From Colwellia sp. MB3u-41 (GTDB lineage: Bacteria > Pseudomonadota > Gammaproteobacteria > Enterobacterales > Alteromonadaceae), in the NCBI RefSeq assembly GCF_014076845.1, contig NZ_JACGUT010000082.1, positions 584,015-648,014 on the forward strand: a stretch of 64,000 bases of DNA. Direction: 5' to 3'. A model generated the notes under the pieces. The model ran no database searches. It was not told the DNA's origin and saw only the letters and a program-made list of their open reading frames with translations. This document shows, piece by piece, positions 9,179 through 18,860 of the stretch (position 1 is its first letter; every line of letters begins with the position of its first letter). A program made the translations under genes and the position numbers.

Positions 9179-9997
9179 TCATTCTTTAGCTTGATTTACA
9201 CCAAACCACTTAGTTTTTAACTTGTCGAGTGTGCCATTTTCAATGATTTTTCGTTTACCCTGACTATAAACTTTGAGCAAATTAGAATGCTGTTCCTTAC
9301 CTTTCATGGAAACCACGTACTCTGAGCTTGAATCGATAATCGGTGTTTTTATAAATTCCCCTTCCCAACCTTCTTCTTTCAAAACATAATCCCAGGTGTC
9401 TTTGTAACCAATAAAACCATTTATATGTCCCTTTTGAAGCATTTGAAAGCCACTTGATATATTGCCTATTTGATATTTAATAACATCGCTAAGCGCATTC
9501 CAATTTTTTCCATAATTGAAGCCTCGTTTTTCGCCAATTATTTTTTCACTTAATGAATTAAAACCCTTCCATTTGATAGAAGCATTTTTGTGTGAGTAAA
9601 TGACATAATCAACGGTATTAATGGGTTCCCTTGAATAATTATACTTTTTTAATCTTTCATCTGATTTACTCATAGGAAAGAGTAGTTCTGCATGACCAAA
9701 TTCAAGAATTTTTATGGCTCTATTCCAAGGAACGATCGTATATTTGATTGCATAGCCCATAGCATGGAAACTCTCTTGAAAAACCTCCCAACTGAAGCCC
9801 TTAACTAGATCTGTATTCTTTTGAGTAGAGGTAACTCCTTTAACTGCTTTGTTACCGTCAACAAAAACATAAGGGCCGTAATCGACCAAACTTACCACAG
9901 ACACAACTTTATCTAAGCGAACCGTTAATTGAACATTGGCGCTCACCACACAGGAAACTATTAATAGCATAGCTGTAAATATTCGTTTAAATCTCAT
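9179..9997 (-). CDS. Periplasmic solute-binding protein, family 3-like
   Basis: 272 residues with a signal peptide (MRFKRIFTAMLLIVSCVVSA). The mature part shows the same landmarks as the gene at 8335-9120: SWEVFQESFHAMGYAIKYTIVPWNRA, a FPMSKSDERLKKYNYS hinge region, and a C-terminal helix 'IIENGTLDKLKTKWFG'. The latter is typical of SBP_bac_3 proteins (dG.l..i..kW.G). It converges on the other binding-protein gene with a 58-base gap. No transporter genes are adjacent. The ligand cannot be read from the sequence. Confidence 0.8.
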   Translation of the reverse strand: MRFKRIFTAMLLIVSCVVSANVQLTVRLDKVVSVVSLVDYGPYVFVDGNKAVKGVTSTQKNTDLVKGFSWEVFQESFHAMGYAIKYTIVPWNRAIKILEFGHAELLFPMSKSDERLKKYNYSREPINTVDYVIYSHKNASIKWKGFNSLSEKIIGEKRGFNYGKNWNALSDVIKYQIGNISSGFQMLQKGHINGFIGYKDTWDYVLKEEGWEGEFIKTPIIDSSSEYVVSMKGKEQHSNLLKVYSQGKRKIIENGTLDKLKTKWFGVNQAKE

Positions 9998-10352
9998 CTG
10001 GAATTTCCCTTCACTTGAGAGACCTAACTCCTCGTTAATAACACAATATTTTTAACAAAAAAATTTGAGGGTAGAAGTAATACTTAGACCATAAATGTTT
10101 ATTAATAAAGTGGGAAGGGTAAAAATATACAGCGATATAAAGATTCATATGGCGGTTAATTACTCGTATTCTTTGGCGATATGTCCAATCAAAAAATGAC
10201 GAGTAATGTTATAAAGTAAACGCTGAAAAGCACTTACAACTACTTTTCCTTAGCATGGTTAAGCAATTAACCATTCAAGCATATTACATCATTAAAACCT
10301 CTGTGTTAGACTGATAAAAAATCATCCCATTAATGCAAGTACCTACGCCATA
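9998..10352. other. Intergenic region upstream of zur
   Basis: 355 bases between two divergent genes. It is AT-rich and should hold the promoters of both flanking genes. I could not identify a convincing Fur/Zur-type palindrome or any RNA gene. Confidence 0.4.
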
Positions 10353-10787
10353 ATGAATGCAGAAGAATTACTAAGCCAAGCAAAAGAGTCCTGCAAAAAG
10401 CGTGGCGCACGATTTACGTTGGCTCGCGAGCAAGTATTTAAACTATTAACTAGACATAGCGGTGCTGTTGGCGCTTATGATCTTCTTGATGAGCTAAAGT
10501 TGATTGACCCCGCAGCAAAACCTGCCACTATCTACCGCGCCCTAGACTTCCTTAACAAACAAGGATTTGTCCACAAAATAGAGTCTCTCAACTCTTTTGT
10601 TATGTGCCATCACTTTAGTGAATGTAATCATCCTGTACAGTTATTAATTTGTGACACTTGCGGGCATGTTGAAGAGATTCAATCCTCTAATTTAGACCTT
10701 GCTTTACGTTCAATGGCAGATGCAACAGGCTTTACGATTAGCCATCAAATTGTTGAAGCTCACGGCGCCTGCCAAACCTGCAGTTAA
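10353..10787 (+). CDS. zur: Zinc uptake regulator, Fur family
   Basis: 144 residues. The winged-helix part contains the Zur-type signature KPATIYRALDFLNKQGFVHK (about residues 50-69), followed by MCHHF. Two CxxC pairs (CDTC about residues 100-103 and CQTC at the C-terminus) form the structural zinc site of Fur-family proteins. The YDLLDELK...AKPATIYRALDFL arrangement matches Zur rather than Fur. It lacks the His/Cys-rich tail of enterobacterial Zur and ends right after the second CxxC. The protein is expected to repress zinc-uptake genes when zinc-loaded. It stands alone on the plus strand; no obvious target gene is next to it, although a zinc-peptidase gene follows. Confidence 0.9.
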   Translation: MNAEELLSQAKESCKKRGARFTLAREQVFKLLTRHSGAVGAYDLLDELKLIDPAAKPATIYRALDFLNKQGFVHKIESLNSFVMCHHFSECNHPVQLLICDTCGHVEEIQSSNLDLALRSMADATGFTISHQIVEAHGACQTCS

Positions 10788-10952
10788 AGTAACTTTATCG
10801 AATTGTAATTAATACTTTACCCTCGCCCATTGGACCTATATATCGAGCGATTGGTCGCATAAAAACGACTTCCCCCCTTAACTTTTTGAGCCTATTCATG
10901 TTATAAATATGCGGTTAAGCGTGTATACATTATAATAATACTCAGGAAGCCT

Positions 10953-13307
10953 ATGAAACATTCAATCAAATCAGCATTGCTTTGCTTATTTGTTGCTGCC
11001 AGTAGTGGTAGTGCGATAGCAAAGAATACGGTCGATACCGATAAATTTCGACAATTAGAAGAAATCTTACCAACACCCAATACTTACAGAACAGCATCAG
11101 GTGCGCCGGGACATCAATACTGGCAACAACAAGTTGATTACAAAATTAACATTCAACTTGATGATAAAACGCAAACATTAAAGGGTAGCGAAACAATTAG
11201 CTACACCAATAACTCTCCAGATACTTTAAAGTACTTATGGATACAGCTTGATCAAAATCGCTTAAAGCGCGACTCAGACAATCGCTTAACAAGCACTGCG
11301 CCTAATAAAAAAGTAACTTACAACGGCTTGCGTGGCGCCATTGAGTCAACTGAATTTGACGGTGGTAATAAAATCACCGCGGTTACCGCGTCAAACGGTA
11401 GCGCACTTGACTACACGATTAATGGCACGATGATGCGCATTGATTTACCTAAAGCATTAAAATCAGGTGACGATGTTGAATTCAACATCGGCTGGAACTA
11501 CAACCTACACGAACAAAAAGTGCTGGGTGGCCGTTCAGGTTACGAATACTTTAAAGAAGACGACAACTACTTGTATGAACTTGCAGGCTGGTTTCCTCGT
11601 GCAGCAGCATACTATGACGTTATGGGCTGGCAAAACAAACAGTTTTTAGGTAACGGTGAGTTCACTTTAGAATTTGGTGACTACGACGTTAAAATTACGG
11701 TACCTGCTGACCATATTGTTGCCGCTACTGGTGAATTACAAAATGAAAGTAAAGTCTTAACAAAGACACAACAAAAACGCTTAGTAAAAGCTAAAAAAGC
11801 GAAAAAGCCTGTCTTAATTGTTACGGTTGAAGAGGCACTTGAAAACGAAAAGTCTCGTTCAACAAAAACAAAAACCTGGCATTTTAAAGCGAAAAATGTG
11901 CGTGATTTTGCTTTCGCTTCAAGCCGTAAATTTATTTGGGACGCTCAAGGTTATAAAGAAGGCGGTACCGATACCATGGCGATGTCTTTTTACCCTAATG
12001 AAGGTAATCCATTATGGGAAAAGTACTCGACTGAAGCGATTATCCACACTATGCAGCAGTATAATAAATACACTTTTGCTTACCCATACCCTGTGTCAAT
12101 TTCAGTAAATGGTCCTGTTGGCGGCATGGAATACCCGATGATAACGTTCAACGGCCCTCGCCCTACACTTGATAAAAAGACCGGTGAAAAAACTTACTCT
12201 CGCAGCACTAAATACGGCTTAGTGGGTGTTATTATCCATGAAGTAGGCCATAACTACTTCCCAATGATCGTTAACTCAGACGAACGTCAGTGGACTTGGA
12301 TGGATGAAGGTTTAAACACTTTCCTACAGTTTTTAGCACAACAAGCATGGGAAGAAGGTTATCCTTCACGACGTGGACATGCTGCTGATATTACTAACTA
12401 CATGAAAAGCACGAACCAGGTCCCCATTATGACTAACTCTGAATCAATTCTTCAGTTTGGTAATAATGCCTACGGTAAGCCTGCAACAGCATTAAATATT
12501 TTACGTGAAACGGTAATGGGCCGCGAATTATTTGATTTTGCCTTTAAAGAATATGCACAACGTTGGATGTTTAAACGCCCAACACCTTCAGACTTTTTCC
12601 GTACGATGGAAGATGCCTCAGCTATTGACCTAGATTGGTTCTGGCGCGGTTGGTTTTACACAACAGATCATGTTGACATCGCTTTAGGTAATATTCATTT
12701 ATACCGTCCTAATAGCCAAAACCCTGATACAGAAGCGGCTTGGAAACGGGCATTAGAAAGTGAAAAACCAACTTTTATTAGTGACCTGCGCGATAAAGGT
12801 CAATGGCTTAGAACGACTGACAAGCCTGAATTGTTAGACTTTTATAATGAAAATGACAAATTTACGGCAACCAATAAAGCACGTAATACCTACAACAGCG
12901 CAAATAAAAAGTTAAAGCAATGGGAAAAAGACCTACTTGTTGATGAAAGAAATTTCTACATCGTTGATTTTGAAAATAAGGGTGGCTTGGTCATGCCTAT
13001 TATTGTGCACTTAACTTTTGCAGATAAAACAACAGAACAAGTACATATTCCTGCAGAAATCTGGCGTAAAAATAGCAGTAATGTTTCTAAATTATTCATT
13101 ACTGATAAAGAAATTACCGCGATTGCCATTGATCCAAACTGGGAAACAGCTGATGTAGATGTTAATAATAACTATTGGCCAGCACGCCCTATTAAATCAA
13201 GCTTTGAGTTATACAAACGTAAGAAAAAAGATATGATGCGTGACTACAATGTAAAATTAAAGTCTGCAGATGATGAGAAAGAAGACAAGGAAGAAGAAGA
13301 TAAATAA
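10953..13307 (+). CDS. Secreted M1-family zinc metallopeptidase
   Basis: 784 residues with a signal peptide (cleavage after about residue 23, SGSAIA). The zinc site is complete: HEVGH at residues 429-433 and the third ligand Glu452 in WMDEGLNTF, with the 18-residue spacing of gluzincins. The GGMEYPM motif (exopeptidase GxMEN counterpart) precedes it near residue 390. The N-terminal beta domain and the catalytic domain resemble the aminopeptidase-N type found in many marine bacteria. The C-terminal tail is highly charged (KEDKEEEDK). The stop codon overlaps the start of the DUF6702-like gene (TAATG), so the two are translationally coupled. It probably degrades peptides in the periplasm or outside the cell. 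Confidence 0.88.
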   Translation: MKHSIKSALLCLFVAASSGSAIAKNTVDTDKFRQLEEILPTPNTYRTASGAPGHQYWQQQVDYKINIQLDDKTQTLKGSETISYTNNSPDTLKYLWIQLDQNRLKRDSDNRLTSTAPNKKVTYNGLRGAIESTEFDGGNKITAVTASNGSALDYTINGTMMRIDLPKALKSGDDVEFNIGWNYNLHEQKVLGGRSGYEYFKEDDNYLYELAGWFPRAAAYYDVMGWQNKQFLGNGEFTLEFGDYDVKITVPADHIVAATGELQNESKVLTKTQQKRLVKAKKAKKPVLIVTVEEALENEKSRSTKTKTWHFKAKNVRDFAFASSRKFIWDAQGYKEGGTDTMAMSFYPNEGNPLWEKYSTEAIIHTMQQYNKYTFAYPYPVSISVNGPVGGMEYPMITFNGPRPTLDKKTGEKTYSRSTKYGLVGVIIHEVGHNYFPMIVNSDERQWTWMDEGLNTFLQFLAQQAWEEGYPSRRGHAADITNYMKSTNQVPIMTNSESILQFGNNAYGKPATALNILRETVMGRELFDFAFKEYAQRWMFKRPTPSDFFRTMEDASAIDLDWFWRGWFYTTDHVDIALGNIHLYRPNSQNPDTEAAWKRALESEKPTFISDLRDKGQWLRTTDKPELLDFYNENDKFTATNKARNTYNSANKKLKQWEKDLLVDERNFYIVDFENKGGLVMPIIVHLTFADKTTEQVHIPAEIWRKNSSNVSKLFITDKEITAIAIDPNWETADVDVNNNYWPARPIKSSFELYKRKKKDMMRDYNVKLKSADDEKEDKEEEDK

Positions 13308-13831
13308 TGATAAAAATTTCATTATTTAAAAGCTTTATTTTTTGTTTATTGTGTGGGGTTGCGCTTTCCAGTGCAGCCCACCGCTACTTCTTTGGATTAA
13401 CTGACTTGTCAGTTAATCCAAGAACCCATAATATAGAAGTGATTCATCAACTAACGGCTCACGACATCGAAAACGCCATTGCTGAACAGCAGCAAATACA
13501 CTTTTCACCCGAGCACGCAGCATACGAACAGATGATCCAAAACTATGTCGAAGCGCACTTCAAACTTATTGACGTTCAAGATAATAAGTATCACGAAATA
13601 AAACTTAATTGGATTGGTTTAGAAATAACTAAAGGTAACGTTTATATTTACCAAGAAGCTAATTTTGAAAAATTTTTATCGGGATTAGTGGTAAAAAATG
13701 ATTTACTCGTCGATACTTACGTTCAACAGATAAATACTGTAAATTACAAAGACGAAACGATTATTGGCAGTTTAACTTTTTCGAAATCCGTTAAAACGGC
13801 GAAAATTGCGATAATAAAAAACAATAACTAG
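13307..13831 (+). CDS. DUF6702-like exported protein
   Basis: 174 residues with a signal peptide (MIKISLFKSFIFCLLCGVALSSAAH). The mature start 'HRYFFGLTDLSVNPRTHNIEVIHQLTAHDIE' is the hallmark of DUF6702 proteins, which are often encoded next to M1 peptidases. It overlaps the peptidase stop by one base, which implies coupled translation and a shared process. The biochemical role of the family is unknown. Confidence 0.75.
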   Translation: MIKISLFKSFIFCLLCGVALSSAAHRYFFGLTDLSVNPRTHNIEVIHQLTAHDIENAIAEQQQIHFSPEHAAYEQMIQNYVEAHFKLIDVQDNKYHEIKLNWIGLEITKGNVYIYQEANFEKFLSGLVVKNDLLVDTYVQQINTVNYKDETIIGSLTFSKSVKTAKIAIIKNNN

Positions 13832-13906
13832 TAGGAACGATTTATATTTGCTAAATTAACATGCAAAATCAATTTACTAGTATAACTAAGCCCTTGGGAA
13901 ACATTC

Positions 13907-14371
13907 ATGAATGTAGAGTTTATCAACCCTTTCTTATCTTCAATGCTCAATGTAATGTCTACTATGGCACAAATGGAATTAGTACCAGAAAAACCTCGTT
14001 TGAAAAAAAATGAAGTTGCTATGGGTGATGTTTCAGGTTTAATTGGCATGGTGAGCACGCAAACTAAAGGTTCACTATCCATTACTTTTGAAGGAAAGTT
14101 GGCACTTGCGACCATGAAAAAAATGGTGGGTGAAGGTCCTGACGAAATTAATGAAGAAATTACTGATTTAGTCGGTGAAATTACTAATATGGTTACCGGT
14201 GGCGCTAAGCGCATGCTTAGTGAAAAAGGTTTTGAGTTTGACATGGCAACGCCTATGGTTGTTTCTGGCAAAGATCATACCATTAACCATAAAGCTGACG
14301 GTCCTATTATTATTATTCCGTTAAATTCTGAATTTGGTAAAGCTTTCATTGAGTTTAGTTTCGACAAATAA
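13907..14371 (+). CDS. CheX-like chemotaxis phosphatase domain protein
   Basis: 154 residues forming a single CheX-type domain. The ExxN catalytic pair used by CheC/CheX phosphatases to dephosphorylate CheY-P is present in 'DLVGEITNMVTGGAK' (Glu and Asn). The N-terminal helix starts at MNVEFINPFLSSM, as in gammaproteobacterial CheX-like proteins. No other chemotaxis gene is adjacent, although a chemoreceptor lies at 28770-30629. A strong terminator follows, so the gene is monocistronic. Confidence 0.85.
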   Translation: MNVEFINPFLSSMLNVMSTMAQMELVPEKPRLKKNEVAMGDVSGLIGMVSTQTKGSLSITFEGKLALATMKKMVGEGPDEINEEITDLVGEITNMVTGGAKRMLSEKGFEFDMATPMVVSGKDHTINHKADGPIIIIPLNSEFGKAFIEFSFDK

Positions 14372-14410
14372 TAATGTAGTTATTTTCAACGCCTTTAATC
14401 TAAAGACCCA

Positions 14411-14440
14411 AACCTCGTTTAGTCATAAACGAGGTTTTTT
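14411..14440 (+). terminator. Rho-independent terminator of the cheX-like gene
   Basis: An 11-bp perfect stem (AACCTCGTTTA / TAAACGAGGTT, loop GTCA) followed by TTTT and an AT-rich T tract on the plus strand. It separates the cheX-like gene from the convergent metE relic. Confidence 0.9.
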
Positions 14441-14459
14441 ATTTTTATACGCTATAACA

Positions 14460-16684
14460 CTATTTAGCGCGTAACAATTTAGCGGTAGTGACCATATTAG
14501 CTAAAGCTAATTCTCTTTCCAGCCACCTTCTCGTTTTCAAGCCACAATCTGGATTTATCCATAAACGCTCTTTAGGAATTTATTGTTGCGTCTGCTCAGC
14601 TAACTTAGTCATCCACGCAACGCTAGGCACATTAGGTGAATGAATATCATAAACTCCGGGGCCTAAATCATTGGGGTAGTCTTGTTGCTCAAATGTATTG
14701 AGTAATTGCATATTTGAACGAGATGTTTCTATAGTAAGTACATCCGCATCTAATTTGATAATTGCCGCCATTATTTCATTAAACTCTGAATAACACATAT
14801 GACTGTGAATCTGTGTTTCAGCTTTAACATTAGCCGCGGTTGCCCAGTGTAAATACTCTTGCCATTGGCTGTTCTTTAACGGCATTGCTTCACGTATTGT
14901 GGGTTCATCTATTTGAATAATCGCTGCGCCATTTTCTTCAAGTTCCTTGACTTCATCAGCAATCGCTAGCGCTATTTGCAGAGTGACCTCTTTGCGTGAA
15001 ATATCGTCACGTACAAATGACCAAGAAAGGATAGTAATAGCTCCCGTGAGCATCGCTTTTACAAGCTTCATGGTTAAAGACTGTACGTATTTTATCCACT
15101 CTAAGGTCATTGGCTGCTTTCGGCTTACATCACCAAAAATAATTGCTGGTTTTACACAATGGGACCCATAACTTTGCACCCAGCCAAATTGACTAAACAC
15201 GACACCATTAAGTTGCTCACCAAAATATTCAACCATATCGTTACGTTCAGCTTCACCATGAACCAGCACATCGAGATCTAACGTCTCTTACTTCGCAATT
15301 GTCTGTCTGATCTCTTTCTTAATAAGCCACTGATATTCAACTTCAGAAATGACGTTATTACGCCATTGACCACGTATTTTGCGAATATCACCTGTTTGTG
15401 GAAATGAACCTATCGTTGTGGTCGGATAGTGAGGCAAATTTAATTTTTTTGTTGGACTGCTTTTCGATCGGTAAATGACTGAGAGCGATAAACGGCATTA
15501 GTATCAATATTTTCAGTACGCTTTCTCACCATTAAATTTTCAACAGCGGGTGAGTTTATTTTTTGTTGGTGGCTAGCAGAGTAATTTGAAATATCGTCAA
15601 TATTTCCTGATTGAAACGCTACTTTTAATAATGAAAATGCCTGACATTTTTGTTTCGCAAAGGCTAACCAAGACTTTACCCCATCATCAAGTTTGAGTTC
15701 TTGGTCTAAATCTACGGAGCAATGCACTAAAGAACAAGAGGGTGCAAGCCATAAGCGTTCAGCTAAAAGATCAGCAATATCTTTATATTTTTGATAGTTT
15801 GCCAATAAATTATTTTTCCAAATATTTCGACGCCCAATGATATCACCCAGTGATCAGGTAATTCGTTAATAATATGTTTAACCGACGTTGGCTCTGCAAT
15901 GGTGTCAATATCTAAACCATCAACATTAAATTGCTTTATTTCACTAATAACATGATCGATTGATGAAAAATAAGTAGCAAGTAAAATCTTTTATGAGGCA
16001 TTTTCTAGAGTTTTATAAGAGTCTTTAAAAGCGACTACCCATTCAGAAGAAAGCTCTAGCCCTAAAATAGGCTCATCAATCTGTCACAATTCAACATTGG
16101 TTGCTGTTAGTTGTTTAAAAATAACTTGATAAGTCTTAATAAGTTTTGGGAGATACTGTAGTTTTTTATCAGCATCGCCAGCACTTAAGTACAAATAGGT
16201 TAAAGGGCGTATGAGCACTGGTTTAATAGCAGTTCCCAACGCTTTGGCTTCGACAGTCTGTGCTAAAAGCCCTGTTAAATCGACGTTAAACTCAGTATTT
16301 TCATCAAGTTCAGGAGTGATATAATGATAATTGGTGTCAAACCACTTAGTCATGTCACTGGCTGAACAATCACAACCACTAGGAGCTTTACCCCGAGCGA
16401 TTCTAAACTCAGTATCGATCATATCATCACTTCCTTGAAAACGTTGCGGAATTGAGCCTAATATCATGGTTGTATTAAGCATTTGATCATAATATGCAAA
16501 GTCGCCAACAGGTAAAATATCGATTCCAGATTTTTGTTGAACTAACCAATTACTTTTTCTTTGTTGCTTACATGATTCAATAAAACTTTCTTTGGTTAAA
16601 CGCCCTGCCCAGTAGTTTTCTAATAAGAATTTTAACTGCCTTTTTACGCCAATTCGCGGAAAACCTAAATTATGAATTTGTCAT
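14460..16684 (-). pseudogene. metE: Cobalamin-independent methionine synthase, inactivated
   Basis: The whole MetE sequence can be followed on the minus strand. It starts at ATG 16684 with GGAGATA before it, but a frameshift after four codons shifts reading to HNLGFPRIGVKRQLKF. The N-terminal half (MTKWFDTNYHYITPELDE) ends in a stop at 16084. A linker part (APSCSLVHCSVDLDQELK) lies at 15805-15440. The catalytic half includes [40 protein letters not shown] and [10 protein letters not shown]. Two in-frame stops interrupt that half: one before ETLDLDVL near 15291, and one at 14580-14582, after which [14 protein letters not shown] continues to the true stop at 14460. At least four disabling changes rule out a functional enzyme, although the zinc-ligand motifs ([15 protein letters not shown]) are still readable. 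Confidence 0.95.
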
Positions 16685-16812
16685 ATTATCTCCATGATAT
16701 ATTAATATTTACATCAATCACAAAAGGCGTCTAGATGGCTATATAGTTACAATTATTGAATATGATGTACTTAACAAGCGCATAAATTTCAACAAGGAGA
16801 TGAAGAAAACTC

Positions 16813-17659
16813 ATGAGCTTTGAATTAAAACAGCTAAAATCAATTTTGGCTCTGGAAGCCGGTGGTAATATGCGTAAAGCAGCTTATCAACTGTGTTTGA
16901 GCCAATCGGCACTCTCTCATCAATTTAGAGAATTAGAGCACAGGGTCGGTGGAGAATTATTTATTCGAAATTCAGTACCACTAATTTTTACTCAAAAAGG
17001 CCAAGTATTGTTGAGCTTAGCTAAAAAAATATTGCCACAGGTAAGCAAGGCTCATCAGCAATTAATGCAGAAAAATATGACTCATCACAACATAGTTATC
17101 GATATACAATGCCATGCTTGCTTTCAATGGTTATTACCGATAATCCAAAAGACCAGTAATACCTTTCCTTTTTATGAGTTTGAGTTTGAGTTTGAGTTTG
17201 GTAATAGCTCTTTTTTGTCGAATCATCAATCACAAGCAGGTTTGCTATTTAGTGATGATGAAAATAATAATACTTATAACGCGACACAAAAAATAGGCAG
17301 CGTTGAATTACTCGCTATTTTACCTAAGCATCATGCCTTAACACAAAGAAAGTTTATTGATGCTGAAGACTTTGCTTTGCAGACGTTACTCACTTACCCC
17401 GTTGAAAAGGATCGACTTGATATTTTCAATTTATTGTTACGACCAAAGCATGTACAACCAGCTCAGATAAAACAAGTGGATAATAGTCATGTGATTTTAC
17501 AAATGGTGGCAGCAAATATGGGGATTGCTATATTACCTAATTGGTTGGTTACCAGCATGGCTGGTTCAATCGTTAGTCGACGTTAAACTACTAACAAAAA
17601 AAGGAATAACAAAAATACTCTATCTTCATTACGACAGCAATAATATCGGAAAAAAATGA
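16813..17659 (+). pseudogene. metR: LysR-type regulator of methionine genes, frameshifted
   Basis: It is divergent from metE with 128 bases between them, the usual metE/metR arrangement. The N-terminal HTH is intact (MRKAAYQLCLSQSALSHQF), as is part of the effector-binding domain (DIQCHACFQWLLPII). Near 17570 the frame shifts: the original frame stops at 17584-17586 after SIVSRR, while the next frame reads LVDVKLLTKKGITKILYLHY and then stops at 17657-17659. MetR is normally about 300 residues; 257 are left in the open frame. A hexamer GAGTTT is repeated four times at 17176-17199, giving an odd EFEFEFEF stretch within the effector domain. The DNA-binding domain could still be made, but the regulator is probably dead along with its target. 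Confidence 0.8.
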
Positions 17660-17693
17660 CTAAGCATTCGATTACCGGATATAAGAGATGCCT

Positions 17694-18860
17694 TTACTGC
17701 ACTGACAAGGTAATGTGTACTCGGCGAGTAATATTACATAAAAGCTCATAAGGAATCGTTGTCGCACATTTGGCTATTTCAGCGACCGATAATTGCTCTC
17801 CCCATAACGTCACCACATCACCGACTTGCTCTTGTGAATTAATCCCTAAATCAATCGTTATCATGTCCATTGATACACGTCCTACTAAGGGCACCCTGCG
17901 CCCATTAACCAGCACAGGGGTGCCATTTTGGGCATGCCGCGGATAACCATCGCCATAGCCAATAGCAACAACACCAATAATGGTTTTTTCTTCACTTTTC
18001 CATGCGTAGCCATAACCAACAGACTCTCCCGCAGCTAATTCTCGTATAGCAATCAAGCTTGATTTCAATGTCATGACAGGTTGGAGGTCGCAGCTTTTAT
18101 GCTTATTAATCAATGCGCTTGCTGAGATACCCTTTGCTGTGTTTTCAAGTGGCAAAGGAGAAACCCCGTAAAGCAATAGTCCTGGGCGGATCCATTGATA
18201 GTGGCTCATTGGCCATGCAAAAATACCCGCAGAATTTGCTAATGTTCGCTCTTCATCACAGCCCATTGTGACCTTTTCAAAGAGTGATATTTGCTCACTC
18301 GTCGCTTTACTACTTTTATCATCCGCACAACCTAAATGACTCATCAGTACCATGTTCTCTTGGACGTTTTCTGAGCCTAATAGTTGCTGATAAAAATGCG
18401 TAAATTCTTCAGGGTTAATACCTAATCGATGCATACCCGTATCGATTTTTAACCAGACTTTCAAGGGAGATGCTAGCTTTGCCAATAAAAGGGCATCAAG
18501 TTGTTGACGGTTATGAATAACCGTTTGTAAATTATTTTCCGCAAGTATGGTTAAGTCTTTTGCATTAAAGAAACCTTCTAGCAACACAATCGGCTGAGTG
18601 ATACCTGAAGCTCGAAGTGCCAACGCTTCATCAATTCTTGCCACCGCAATGGCGTCAGCAGTCATCGAAGAGTCTCCGTACTCATTTATCATACCTTGAT
18701 CAGAAAATAATGCGTGAGCAATACGTTCTAAGCCATGGCCATAAGCATTTGCTTTTAGCACCGCCAGCACTTTTGATCTCGGTGCTAGCGACTTAAGTTG
18801 CGCTAAATTATATTTTAGCGCTGATAAATTAATGATTGCTGTTGCTGTTGTTAGCGCCAT
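17694..18860 (-). CDS. alr: Alanine racemase
   Basis: 388 residues, cytoplasmic, PLP-dependent, making D-alanine for peptidoglycan. The PLP lysine is Lys36 in LAVLKANAYGHG. The second catalytic base Tyr is in the ESVGYGYAWKSE motif, and the C-terminal 'GRVSMDMITIDLG' is present. The start codon overlaps the dnaB stop by one base (TAATG), so the gene is translated as the second gene of a dnaB-alr operon, a common arrangement in gammaproteobacteria. There is no sign of damage. Confidence 0.95.
   Translation of the reverse strand: MALTTATAIINLSALKYNLAQLKSLAPRSKVLAVLKANAYGHGLERIAHALFSDQGMINEYGDSSMTADAIAVARIDEALALRASGITQPIVLLEGFFNAKDLTILAENNLQTVIHNRQQLDALLLAKLASPLKVWLKIDTGMHRLGINPEEFTHFYQQLLGSENVQENMVLMSHLGCADDKSSKATSEQISLFEKVTMGCDEERTLANSAGIFAWPMSHYQWIRPGLLLYGVSPLPLENTAKGISASALINKHKSCDLQPVMTLKSSLIAIRELAAGESVGYGYAWKSEEKTIIGVVAIGYGDGYPRHAQNGTPVLVNGRRVPLVGRVSMDMITIDLGINSQEQVGDVVTLWGEQLSVAEIAKCATTIPYELLCNITRRVHITLSVQ

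Noticed and set aside
13828..14271. Minus-strand frame antisense to the CheX-like gene
   Set aside because: The plus-strand frame has the family motifs and terminator; this one is its reverse shadow.
14580..16482. Three metE pieces considered as separate working enzyme subunits
   Set aside because: In-frame stops and a frameshift at codon 4 break one continuous MetE; no piece has its own start signal.
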